A stretch of DNA of 64,000 nt from Viridothelium virens (taxonomy: Eukaryota > Ascomycota > Dothideomycetes > Trypetheliales > Trypetheliaceae). Of this stretch, positions 20,567 through 31,424 are shown piece after piece. A program made the translations under genes and the position numbers. The notes below the pieces were generated by a model. It was given only the letters and a program-made list of their open reading frames with translations. It did no database searches and was not told the DNA's origin. The DNA is taken from NCBI GenBank assembly GCA_010094025.1, contig ML991775.1, forward strand, positions 434,001 to 498,000. The letters are read 5' to 3'. Within the stretch, counting starts at the first letter, position 1. Each line of letters opens with the position of its first letter.

Positions 20567-22879
20567 ATGTACCTTCCTGATTCCAATCATCTGGGAAGAC
20601 CCATCATTTACACTAGGTCGTTTCCGGGCTTCACGTTCCTCAACGATAAAGACGCCAACGCGGGCGATTGGTCGTCTTTCATTGGCATTGTCACGGCGAT
20701 CTGTGGGAATATCCTGATATCGTTTGCCCTCAATACCCAACGTTATGCACATATACGACTCGAGCGAGAGAGGGATGAGGAGGAGAGGAGGAGATTGAAG
20801 GGAAAGGATGGTGGAGCACCGGGTTATGGGACACAGCAAGATGACGTTGCTCAGGAGCGCGAACGATTAAACAGCAGTGTGAGGGGAAATACGAGGGTCT
20901 CGAATGGGCTCAATGATGGATACAGGCGGGATATTGAGACAGATCAGCTTTTACCACAGACAAAGAATCGTCGAGCTTCTGTGGGTTCAGGCTCTACGAT
21001 TCGCGGAAATGAGAAGCAAGACAGTGTGCAAAGCAAATCTTATCTGAAGTCTCCCTATTGGTGGGCTGGACTGGTCATGATCACCACTGGCGAAGCAGGA
21101 AACTTTCTGGCATACGGATTTGCTCCTGCATCCATCGTTTCACCCTTGGGGGTTGTGGCATTGATATCGAACTGCATCATTGCGCCATTCATGCTTAAGG
21201 AACGGTTTCGAGCTCGAGATGCTCTTGGAGTCCTTGTTGCCATTGGAGGTGCTGTCACCGTAGTATTAAGTGCAGAAAGCAGCGATCCCAAGCTGGGTCC
21301 TGACCAGATTTGGGACCTGATTAAGAGATGGGAGTTTGAGACATACCTCGGCATCACGCTTTTTTGTATCATTCTGCTGGCTACACTGAGTAAAAAGTAC
21401 GGCGATAAGACGATTCTGATCGACCTTGGACTCGTTGGACTTTTTGGTAGATATTCCTGCTGAAAATCTTAAAGCTCTTGGCTAACATCATTACTAGGCG
21501 GATATACAGCATTGTCGACCAAGGGCATTGCTTCCCTTCTATCGTACCGATTATGGATGGTGGTCACATTTCCTGTCACCTATTTACTCCTAGCAATACT
21601 CATCTTCACAGCGATTATGCAGGTGAAATACGTCAACCGAGCACTGCAACGATTCGACTCGACACAGGTCATCCCTACGCAATTTGTCATGTTTACGCTT
21701 TTCGTCATTCTTGGCAGTGCTATCTTGTACCGCGACTTCGAGAATCGTTCCGCAGAGGATGCCGCAAAGTTCTTTGGTGGATGCGCTCTGACCTTTTTAG
21801 GAGTGTGGTTAATCACAAGTGGCCGAGGAAAGGGGTCTGAAGATGAGGAGCTTGGCGAAGATGAAAACGCTATCAATCTCGTAGACGAAGAACGATTCCA
21901 AAACACTGTTGCACAATACGACCAGCCAAGACGAAAACCCAGCTATGCCAGTGGCTCTCAAAAGGGCTTCTCTACTACCGATCTCCCCGAAGACAGACAC
22001 GCTCCCGCAATGCCACGCATGCATTCCGCTCCCGAATACGCCGTCTCTATCACCTCTGAGCTAGCACGCGCTCCCTCTCCTTCCGAACCCTCCACCCCTC
22101 TTTCGGCCCATGACGACAGCCGCGGTCCCAGTCTCGACTACGAGTCCGCTCTCTCCCTCCCCAAAAACCCATGGGCCTCAGGCACCCCGTCGCCAGCACC
22201 CAGCTCCTCCTCTCAGTACCCACTCCCACAACAACACCAACGCCACCCGACCCCGTCTCCACTCGGCCTTCCGAACCCCCCCGTCCTCAACACCACCTCC
22301 TCCGACTCCATCGTCCCAACCTCCACCCACTCTTCCTCCCACCGCCCACTCACCCCCCGCCACCAACAATACGACCCCCTCAGCAACGCCAATCTCTCCA
22401 ACCACATCACCCCAGATCGCCGCACCGCCGTCAACCCCCGCCACTCCCTCACCGACATGTTCACTACGCCCCTCACCGCCCCGCTGTCCGCTCCCTTGTC
22501 CGGCAGCTTATCGGCCGTCGTGGCGGACAGCCTGCGCCAGCAGCAGCGGTCGCGGCGGCAGAGCCTGCGAGGCTCGGCGGCGGGCACGAAGCGGAGGTCG
22601 CAGGTGGGTGGGGTGGACTCGCCGGTGTTGGGGCGATGGGGGGTGTCGGAGCCGGAATTGGTGCCGCAGGTGCAGTTGCGGGGGGAGGATGGGAATGAGG
22701 ATGAGGATGAGGAGGGGAGTGAGGGGGAGAGGGAGAGGGAGGGCGAGGAGATGCAGAATTCGAAGAGTAGGAGTAAGAGTGTTGGGGAGACGCTGGAAGC
22801 GGTGTTTCGGAAGGGGAAGGGGTTGCGGCGGGGATTGCGGAGGGGGAAGAGTGAGAGGACGGAGGGGGAGGAGGCGTGA
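20567..22879 (+). CDS. NIPA-type magnesium transporter (DUF803)
   Basis: Two exons, 20567-21446 and 21498-22879, 753 residues. The first in-frame ATG at 20567 is used; the frame is open upstream but only from a GTG. The 51-nt intron restores LVGLFGGYTALSTKG. NIPA hallmarks: TM1 at IGIVTAICGNILISFALN, then after a charged loop WWAGLVMITTGEAGNFLAYG, FAPASIVSPLGVVALISNC and FMLKERFRARDALGVLVAIG. About nine TM helices end near residue 460. NIPA proteins carry Mg2+ and other divalent cations at plasma or endosomal membranes. Compared with animal NIPAs (~330-400 residues) this protein has a ~65-residue charged insert between TM1 and TM2 and a disordered ~300-residue cytosolic tail, common in fungal members. 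Confidence 0.9.
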
Positions 22880-23407
22880 GCGATGGGAGGTGTGAGATAT
22901 TCTTGAGGTACACTTGATCGAAGAGGGAGGTTGTGAAGGATGGAAGACTTTGAGTACATGCTATTCTTGAAGCATTCGGCCGGGCGTTGTGGATAGGTGT
23001 GGGGCAAACAGGATTTTCCAATGCAGCGTTCGCGTCCGTCTCGTCCATACTACTCTTGTATGATGATCATCACTTTTCATAGTAGGTTTGGGATACCCTC
23101 TTCTGTTCTCTGTACAAGCAGATATAGAAATTGTGAATATATCTACTCCCTCAAAGAACCATTAGAATACAGCTTTGCACTGAAGCATTGACAGCCAGAG
23201 GTTTGATCCTGAGGGTCATATTGGTATCTTACCCACGCCATCCTAGATATGAGACCCTTGCGAGCAAGATAGAGTGAAAACTTCACAAGAAGTAGAGAGT
23301 TATACAAACGAATTTTAGCGCTCCACCAGTTCGCATGTTCAGACAAAATCAGTCCATCCTCTAATTATCAGGTTCATCTACCGCTGAATCACGTCCCGTA
23401 CCACGAC
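22880..23407. other. Convergent 3' region, no gene seen
   Basis: About 530 bases between the stops of the NIPA gene and the minus-strand SSB gene. Only short frames are present; it probably holds the two 3' UTRs. Confidence 0.6.
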
Positions 23408-24076
23408 TTATTCCTCCCTAGCGGAAATATCCTCTGACGCGTCCTGGCCACTGGATGGGCGCTGCAGGACCTGATAACTGCGCTGGGCCAAACTCAGGCT
23501 GGTGCGGCGCAGGGGCTCGCCATCCGGACCAGTTTGGTCGGTGGTAAAGGTCTGCATTGTGGGGTCGAGTTCTACGTAGAGTAGGGTACTGGCGAACCGA
23601 AGGTTAAAGAGGACTTGGAGGAAAAATGCGCAATTTGGTAGCTGGTGCAGGAGAGAGACGATATGATGTGATAGATGAAACGAGGGAAGACAACTTTGAG
23701 TATCGTAATACGGTCAAAACAGGAACGTGCGGAATAAAGGATTTCAGTGCGATTCTCTGCTCCATCGTTCTGAGATCGCGCCACTTCGTACTCACCCTTT
23801 CTGCAGACTCAGCAAATGATTCACGCGGGCTTCATTCTCGTCGAAACTCGTAACTTTGAACCAGCTTGTCTTCTGGTTCTCGCGAGAACCACTATTTGAC
23901 CCAATGACGTATCTTATGATGTCTTTTCCTGTGGACGTATTGACTCGCTCGGGTTCCGCACCAAGTCGGCCAACAATGGTCATGCGCGCAAGGTTCGAAC
24001 GCGTGGAGGCGGAGAAGCTGCGCGTTGTGGATAGAGGGAGGGCGGAGAAACGTTGGAGGATAATCGGGCGAAACAT
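23408..24076 (-). CDS. RIM1: Mitochondrial single-stranded DNA-binding protein
   Basis: Two exons, 24076-23796 and 23588-23408, 153 residues. The first ~30 residues are Arg/Ser-rich with few acids (MFRPIILQRFSALPLSTTRS), a mitochondrial presequence. The OB fold follows: MTIVGRLGAEPERVNTSTGK, IIRYVIGSNSG, KTSWFKVTSFDENEA, then after the intron TLLYVELDPTMQTF and LRRTSLSLAQRSYQVLQRP. This is the bacterial-type SSB fold that binds mtDNA single strands as a tetramer. The 207-nt intron (GTGAGT...TTCGCCAG) is the longest seen in this window and restores QKGTLLYVE. Divergent from RPT2. Confidence 0.95.
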
Positions 24077-24403
24077 TGTGACGGAGCGAAAGGATTCCGA
24101 TTCTGAGATGGCAGCGCGATCGGGCTCGTTGGAATGTGCGAGATACGCGTTTGAGGAGGTCGTGGAGCTCGTGGAGGGAGATTGATAATTATCCTTTTTA
24201 GGAAAGGTGTGACTGAGCAGTGTTCAAGCATCATCGTACACCTCGACCTCATCTCTGCTCACGCAGCCATCTACTAACCTTCGCACATCCCTCTTGTCCA
24301 TCTTTCTAGACTTTCCGTGGTCAAGGTGCGCATCTCTATCAGGAACTTGACAATTTATTCCCCACTGAACCACACATCGTCGCGTTCACAGTGACTAGCT
24401 ACC
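24077..24403. promoter_or_regulatory. Divergent promoter region SSB / RPT2
   Basis: 327 bases between divergent starts. I did not find the yeast proteasome element GGTGGCAAA on either strand, so RPN4-like control is not evident here. Confidence 0.5.
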
Positions 24404-26034
24404 ATGGTACGAGTACCAACGGCAAAGCGGTCTTGGGCACTGCCAACTAACGCCTTGTCTAGGGAGCAAACCAGTCAAATATGGGCGGCAATCAGCCGCC
24501 AGACGGAGGCAAAGATAAGAAGGACTCAAAGGTATGGCAGCCTCATCTTGAGCCTTGCGGGTTTAAGCTACGAGTTGAAGCGCGATGCTATCTGCGTTCC
24601 GCCACTGATGATCTTGCTAACAAGCACTCATCTATGTAGAAAGACAAGCCCAAGTATGAACCTCCGCCACAGCCTACGACACGCATCGGTCGCAAGAAGC
24701 GTAAACAAGCTGGCCCAAATGCTGCTGCAAAGTTGCCTGTGGTCTACCCAACTGCCCGCTGCAAGCTTCGATACCTCCGCATGCAACGTATCCACGACCA
24801 TCTTTTGCTTGAGGAGGAATACGTCGAAAACCAAGAGCGTATTCGTAAAGCCAAGGCAGCAAACACTCAGCAGCCCTCGTCTGCAGGGGGGGACTCTGAT
24901 GCCATCGACAGGAATGCAGATGAGAGGTCAAGAGTTGACGATATGCGCGGAAGCCCGATGGGAGTTGGCAACTTGGAGGAACTCATCGATGACGACCATG
25001 CTATTGTGTCAAGCGCAACTGGACCCGAATACTATGTCTCCATCATGTCTTTCGTAGACAAAGACCTGCTCGAACCTGGCGCCAGCATTCTACTCCACCA
25101 CAAATCCGTATCTGTCGTCGGTGTCCTGACAGATGATGCTGATCCGCTTGTCTCAGTCATGAAGCTGGACAAGGCACCTACGGAATCATATGCAGATATC
25201 GGGGGTCTGGAGTCACAGATCCAAGAGGTCCGAGAAGCCGTCGAACTTCCACTCCTTCATCCCGAACTTTATGAAGAAATGGGCATCAAGCCTCCCAAAG
25301 GTGTGATCCTCTATGGTGCGCCTGGAACCGGAAAAACTCTCCTGGCTAAAGCGGTGGCAAATCAAACAAGCGCAACGTTCCTTCGCATCGTCGGCAGTGA
25401 ACTGATCCAGAAGTACCTTGGAGATGGTCCTCGATTGGTCCGCCAACTTTTCCAAGTTGCCGCCGAGAACGCTCCAGCAATTGTCTTCATTGATGAAATC
25501 GACGCTATTGGCACTAAGCGGTACGAGTCCACATCCGGTGGCGAGCGCGAGATCCAACGTACGATGTTGGAGCTGCTCAACCAACTTGATGGATTCGATG
25601 ACCGCGGTGATGTCAAAGTCATCATGGCCACGAATAAGATTGAGACGCTTGATCCCGCTCTCATCAGGCCCGGTCGTATTGATCGGAAGATTCTCTTTGA
25701 GCCTCCTGATCGTGAGTCTTCGCCCCCCATTCAACATCTTCATCACTATGTCCGTTCCCTCGAGCTAATGACATTCGCAACAGAAATCACGAAACGCAAG
25801 ATCTTCAATCTACACACTTCCAAGATGTCCCTCAATGATGATGTCGATCTAGATGAGTTCGTCAACCAGAAGGACGATCTCTCTGGTGCGGATATCAAGG
25901 CCATTTGTTCGGAGGCGGGGCTAAGGGCGCTCAGAGAGCGGCGTATGAGAGTACAAATGGCGGACTTCAGGAGTGCCAGGGAGAGTGTTATGAAGACGAA
26001 GAGTGAGGGCGAACCAGAGGGACTGTACTTGTAG
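24404..26034 (+). CDS. RPT2: 26S proteasome regulatory subunit 4 homologue (AAA ATPase Rpt2)
   Basis: Four exons: 24404-24406, 24463-24531, 24640-25711 and 25784-26034, 464 residues. Exon 1 is the ATG alone; the next exon opens [13 protein letters not shown], so the product begins Met-Gly as in Rpt2 orthologues, where that Gly is myristoylated. A basic segment ([13 protein letters not shown]), a coiled coil and an OB domain follow. The AAA domain shows Walker A GAPGTGKT, Walker [12 protein letters not shown], and the arginine-finger region [12 protein letters not shown]. The C-terminus GLYL is an HbYX-type tail that docks into the 20S core to open its gate. Rpt2 unfolds ubiquitinated substrates in the base hexamer. 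Conservation is very high across the whole length. Confidence 0.97.
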
Positions 26035-26565
26035 AGAAGTGGTAGGGATAGGAGAGAGGTGCATAAGAAGCTCTTTGAATTCGGAAGGTGTAATATTAGA
26101 TAGAAATACTACGTCACATCAGACCCTCGTTGACTACATTGAAAACAGATCGTTTCGACTGGTATAGGTATATCCTGCTGTGCCTGCTCATTTTGCACGT
26201 TCTGGTCGTGCCAGCTGTCGGGTGCTTTTACATAGCGACTATGTATGTCGTACCAAGCCACATCAGTCAGCCACAAGATATGCAAGTACTTAGTTGTAAG
26301 AGTGGCTCATGACATGGCGATCATCTTGCACCTGAGCGAGACTGAAAGCTTGTACCTCGAAAAATAGCTATGTGTCTTATATCTATGAATATGAGTAACT
26401 TATTTTGGTTTGCAGCATTTGGAGAGCCGATAACCTGCTAACTGAACACTACATTATAGCATAATCGAAAGCTCATCTATCGTATCGTCGCCCACCCCAG
26501 GGACACCGAAAGCGCCATTGCCATGCTCCCTCAGCAACGCCGTCAGATTCAATGCAGCCACTGCC
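26035..26565. other. Convergent 3' region
   Basis: About 530 bases between the RPT2 stop and the chosen CCL1 stop. On the minus strand, 26565-26459 contains a second open stretch (ALNLTALLREHGNGAFGV) ending in TAA that could be an alternative C-terminus of CCL1. Confidence 0.5.
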
Positions 26566-28012
26566 CTAGCTCTCTCCGTCCTTCTTCAAATCTCCCCCAA
26601 ATAGGTCCTCACCTTCCTTCCTCTCCTTCTCTCTCTCCACCTTCCTCCTCTTTGCCGCACTCTCGCTCACCTCCCCCTCCACCGCACCATCCCTCTTCAC
26701 CGCCCGATTCAACCCCACCAAATCCATTTTCTCCGGGTTCCGACATTGATACAACTTCTTATCGATCCGTCTCAACTCCTCCTTCGCCTCCCTCCCCGTC
26801 CGATCCTCTCCCGCCAACAACCCCGCCACCTCCTCCAGCACCCTCAGCAGCTTCGACAGCACCGCCGGCGTCTCCACGAACTTGAACCCCGCACCAGACT
26901 CCCAGGGCGGCGGGGTCAGCACCGCGTCAGGGAACTTCGTCGACAGGTAGAAGAGGGTGAGCGCCGCGTCGGCCATGTACAGTGCGGCAAAGCAGATCTG
27001 CGATGGGGTGTAGAGGAAGTAGGCATCGGTGAGGATGGCGGCGCTGCCGAGGACGCCCTTGGCGAGCTCGTACGCGCGGTTGATGCGGTCCGAGACGCGC
27101 TCGGGGATCCCTTGGTCGTTGCCGTCGCGAGGGAGCTGCGCCATTTCTGCTTTGAGCTGGGCGCTGGTTTTGGGGTGTTGGGGGAGCAGTGCGGCCGTCC
27201 CGTTGCTGAGGGCGCCGAGCTCCATGATGACGCCTTTGAGTGCGCGGTGCGGGTGTCGGACATCGAAGGTGAAGCGCAGGGCTTGGGTGATGATGAACTC
27301 GGGGGCGAGGATGTCGGCCTCGGATGTTTTCTTTATTCCTCGAGCGAATTTGGTGAGGGCGATGTAGTAGTTTTCGGTTTTGGTAGCGAGGAAGAGGGCG
27401 GATGGGATGATTTGCTTTGGGTGGTAGGTCATGGGCGAGTTGGTCAGGTAGAAACGCTTTATGTATTGGACGGCGGTAGCCTTAGGCTGGGGTTAGTTTC
27501 CTTGAGGAAGCTGAATAGGGGAGGGATGGAGCAGGGCTGGAAGAAGAGCAGAAGGAGCCATGGCAGGGCTTGCTTTGAGAAGAGACAGTTCAGCCATGAA
27601 GGGAACAGGAAATTTGAGAGGAGGGAAGAAGGCTGCGCTGGGGACCCGATGTCCTTGGGGAGGCAAAGTGATGAGATACCTTGACGTGGATGGGAATAGG
27701 GAAGTCGAAGGAATCGCTGAGTTGTAGACAGACTGTGCAGTAGTATCGGACGAACTTTGCTTCTTCTTCGACAGTCAGACATTCTACGTCTACGGATGAG
27801 TCGTGTCCGTTCGCCTCGCCATGTGGTGCGCCATTCGTAGCTCCATTGCCGTTGCTCTGGCCCGTCGCTTTGCTACCGTCACGCTTGATTGCAGCCTTAA
27901 CGCGAGCTGATGCGGCGGAATTGGTGTTGGCCCTCAGCGATGCTAGAGCCTCAGGCGTGAATGACCAGTACCGATATTGTGAAGAAGTTCGATATAGGTC
28001 ATCTTCGTTCAT
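26566..28012 (-). CDS. CCL1: Cyclin H homologue, TFIIK/CAK cyclin (Ccl1)
   Basis: Two exons, 28012-27680 and 27480-26566, 415 residues. The start MNEDDLYRTSSQYRYWSFTP is characteristic of the family. The first cyclin box spans the 199-nt intron: KFVRYYCTVCLQLSDSF in exon 1, then ATAVQYIKRFYLTNSPM and FLATKTENYYI. A second box lies around GSAAILTDAYFLYTPSQICF. The tail is basic and charged (KRRKVEREKERKEGE). Ccl1 activates the Kin28/CDK7 kinase that phosphorylates the RNA polymerase II CTD in TFIIH and activates other CDKs. The 3' end is slightly uncertain because a second open stretch follows the stop on the same strand and could be joined by splicing. Divergent from the MFS gene. Confidence 0.9.
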
Positions 28013-28775
28013 GGCGGGTGGTGAAGGTCGGGTTGAAAAGAAGGCGGAGAATGGAAGAGATGAAGTGGGATGAGGATAAGGAAGGTTTTCCGATGCACCT
28101 TTTCTGCATCGCTTGCCCTCCACAAACAATCACTATTATCATTTACTTTTCTGTCTTACAACCTTCTTGTATGTATGACTAGATTTTCATTTTCTCCATT
28201 GCTCCTCGTCATGTGTGGTTTTTGTTGTACGTCTTTCAGTCATCGCATTTATGGAGCTCTGGATTGCCGAGTCAGCAATTGCCACAGTACTCTATCTTAA
28301 CCTCTAGCCGTTGGACACATGAATTGCTCCTCATAAATAGCTCTTGCGGCTGAAACTACCGCTGTCATCATTGTTGAAAACAGATTTGTCTGAGATTGAA
28401 GTGCCGTGACGCCTTTCCTGATCCTTCCGTTCGCCAAGGCTGTCAACCCCACATTTTCTACCCAGATCTCTCCAGATTACAGGGAGGCTAGGGTGCTAGT
28501 ACGCGTTCATCATGGGGCTGACAGGGCTAGGGCCCGTAGGCCTATTGTATAAAGACACGGTTGGTACGCCCACGAGATCGCACCATTGTACACCGGTGCA
28601 AATCTGCATAAAGCCGCCAAGTAGCGTCTGAGCAACGTTGCACGCTTATTGATTATTCGGGCCCTAGAAGCCGCAAGGAAAACCTCAGGCCTCTCAAGTT
28701 CTTCGATTGAACCATACCATTTTTTCCTACCCTTGGATCTGGGTCGCCCTCTACCTGTCAAGGTATTTTTCTAAG
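28013..28775. promoter_or_regulatory. Divergent region CCL1 / MFS permease
   Basis: About 760 bases between divergent starts. No gene is evident; both promoters should lie here. The frame upstream of the MFS ATG stays open back to 28707, but from a TTG only. Confidence 0.45.
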
Positions 28776-30346
28776 ATGGCAGAAGAAAAAGTCATGGAGG
28801 AGCAGATGAGCTCTGATGCCGACGTTAAAATAGAAGATCAGTCGCGTATCGAAAAGGTTAGTACTACCTGGAACGACATTCCCACGATTGATCCCGTGTT
28901 CGAACAACGGATCAGAAGGAAATTCGATCTCCATGTTGTGCCGTGGCTATTTGGCCTCTGGCTTCTGGCTTTCATTGACCGAAGCAATATCGGAAATGCT
29001 CGAATCGACGGACTGTCTACAGACCTCAAGCTTAATGGCACAAAATTCAACACTGCGCTCGCGGTATTCTATGTCCCCTATATCTGCATCGATGTCCCCT
29101 CGAACCTTGTCCTGAAATACTTTAAAGCCGGCTACTACCTTCCTACATTGATCGTTGCCTGGGGTATCTGCAGCACGTGCACGGGATTCGTCAAGAGTTA
29201 TGCCGGTCTTCTGGCTGTTAGGTTCTTCCTTGGACTTTGCGAAGGAGGCCTCCTTGGTGGCATGATCATTTACCTTGCCATGTTCTACCGTCGCCATGAG
29301 ATGCTTTATCGAATTGGTCTCTTCTACTGCGCCGCACCCTTAAGTGGTGCCTTTGGGGGCTTGCTGGCGACTGGACTTGCCGAAATAAACTCCGGTTCTT
29401 ACCATGGATGGCCTTTCATCTTCTTTGTTGAAGGGGCCATCACAATCCTTTTCGGCATGCTCACCATTTTCTTCTTGCCGCATGTGCCGGCCGAGTCAAA
29501 ATTTCTAACTGAAGAAGAGCGCCAAGCGGCTGTTGCTCGGCTTCGTCTTGACGCTCATGGTAGTACTGTGACTGGAGATGCTGCCCATGAGGAGTTTTCT
29601 TGGTATTGGGTCCGAAGGGCCTTGCTAAATTGGAATACTATCCTCCTCAGTCTGGACTTCTTCGCTATCATTACCCCCATCTATTCATACTCCCTTTTTC
29701 TTCCTACTATCATCAGCGGGCTAGGTTATGGTCGAGTGACCGCGCAACTCTTCACAGTTCCACCCAATATGGGTGCCTTCTTCACCGTCATTCTGGCCGG
29801 GCACTTCTCGGATCGCTACCGAATGCGGGGCCCATTCATGATTGCCGGGTGCACACTTGCTATCGGAGGATACATAATGCTCATCGCTAGCAAGCGACCT
29901 CTAACCCAATACGGTGGCACGTTTCTGGTGGCTGCAGGAGTCTTTCCATCCAGTCCGTTGGTTATGGGCTGGCTCGCAAACAATTTAGCACCTCACTACG
30001 TGCGGGCGACGGGGACAGGGTTTCAAATTATGATAGCCAATATGGCGGCCTTCATTGCAACGTTTACCTATATTCAAGCTGATGCGTAAGTGCATACCCC
30101 TCGCTTTCAGCCAGAGTCCATTATTACATTGACTCACTAATCGAGTAATCCAGGCCTCGCTACATCACAGGGCATGCAATCAATATTGGTATGCTCGTCT
30201 TGTCGATAACGCTTTCCACTATATTAATGCTGTACTGCAATTGGGAAAATAAGCGACGTGCTGCTGGAAAGAGGAATGATCTGTTAGCAGAGGGCGATGA
30301 AGGCATGCTTGGATACCGTCATCCAGAATTCAGATATACGCTATAA
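28776..30346 (+). CDS. MFS transporter, Dal5/Tna1-like anion:cation symporter family
   Basis: Two exons, 28776-30085 and 30154-30346, 500 residues. The 68-nt intron restores QADAPRYITGHAIN near TM12. The ATG at 28776 gives a charged cytosolic N-terminus, then TM1 with the signature KFDLHVVPWLFGLWLLAFID and RSNIGNARIDG. TM4 has LLAVRFFLGLCEGGLLGGMI, and the second half shows LSLDFFAIITPIYSYSLFLP and GHFSDRYRMRGPF. About 12 TM helices are visible. The family takes up allantoate, nicotinate, pantothenate, biotin precursors and similar organic anions by proton symport. The substrate cannot be read from the sequence and no metabolic cluster surrounds it. Confidence 0.93.
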
Positions 30347-31424
30347 CCGATGCCCTCCGTGCCTGCCGAGCAAAATTCGTTATTTGATCTTTTGGCCAAA
30401 AGGCCCATGAAAGATAGAAAGATAAAGGCCAGACTTAACCCGCCGGGAGCTCTGTGTCGGCGTCCGTACTAAATTTACAACTCCATGGATCTTACACCAA
30501 GAGTAAGAGTCCTGAAAATTTAGTCAAAGCCAGCATCTCTAGAATCCAGAGCTTAATCAAAAGATTGCTAGACCCTCTTTGACACTCACAACGCCCAGAT
30601 CAAAGATACCCTTATCTAGATTTTCGAAGCCAAACTCAAGGGCGTTTCAAGGCAAGATACCAGTATCTGTTTTGGCTCTCAAATAGCGCTTCAGTCTAAT
30701 AAAGCAGGCTGGCTTGGGTAGAAGATTGCAAGGTCAAGTAATTAAAGATCAAAATGCAAGAACTGGAGAGTTTCCAGTAGAGCAATATCAGGTTAAAAAT
30801 TCTGACCGTCCCACCTGAAATCCCTGATGACTATCTCTTGAGCTCCCGCCACAAGTCAGGTCCCGACGTGGCGGATTTGCCATCCCCTCACCCCATCCTC
30901 GACCTGGTGACCCTCTTATGGCCTGCTTATCAGGTTTAGATCTATTGGCGTGATCCTGGATGGGGATTTTACCATCAGCAGAAATTGTGGAGCCATATCT
31001 GCATCAAATGGACGATGTGGTGAGCTTTGGATGTGAGTAGGGTCCTTCTCAACACCTGGTGAGTGCTCCACGAATTCCGAATGCGGGCCTCTCCTGATAT
31101 CACGCCACACCCCCCCTCGTGATTCAGCAATTAGGACGTGCGAGATCGCTCGATTGCTGCCTGTAAAATGAGTTAGATGATTATACTCGAAATGTCTCAT
31201 TTCCGCCCAACGTGTGATCGGAATGTGTGTATAGCCGGGCGATGCCCAACAAACCAGCTGCGGTAGTTCGTGAACTTGGAATCTTGCATAAGACATCAGC
31301 ACCGACCCATTAATTGAGGTTATGCTCTGTACACGTCTCTCCTCCCCCACCGCGATCACTCCACGACGTCAGCTCTGTAGCATCATCTCAACTCATTGGA
31401 ATTTCACTTCAAAACCTCCACGAA
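30347..31424. other. 1.1-kb intergenic interval at the left edge of the accessory island
   Basis: No supported gene. A minus-strand frame of about 145 codons (30916-31359) lacks an ATG at its beginning and has no motif, so it is not called. The sequence before 31425 should hold the promoter of gene A; the frame of gene A stays open upstream to 31314 without an ATG. Confidence 0.5.

Noticed and set aside
22213-23048. Long minus-strand frames (191 and 264 codons) opposite the NIPA tail
   Set aside because: They arise from the strong C/G strand bias of the disordered tail; composition is Pro/Ser low complexity without motifs.
26746-27684. 312-codon plus-strand frame opposite CCL1
   Set aside because: The minus strand carries the conserved cyclin boxes; the plus frame is a Glu/Gly/Arg-rich mirror.
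30916-31359. 147-codon minus-strand frame upstream of gene A
   Set aside because: No ATG at the beginning, no motif, and it overlaps the probable promoter of gene A.
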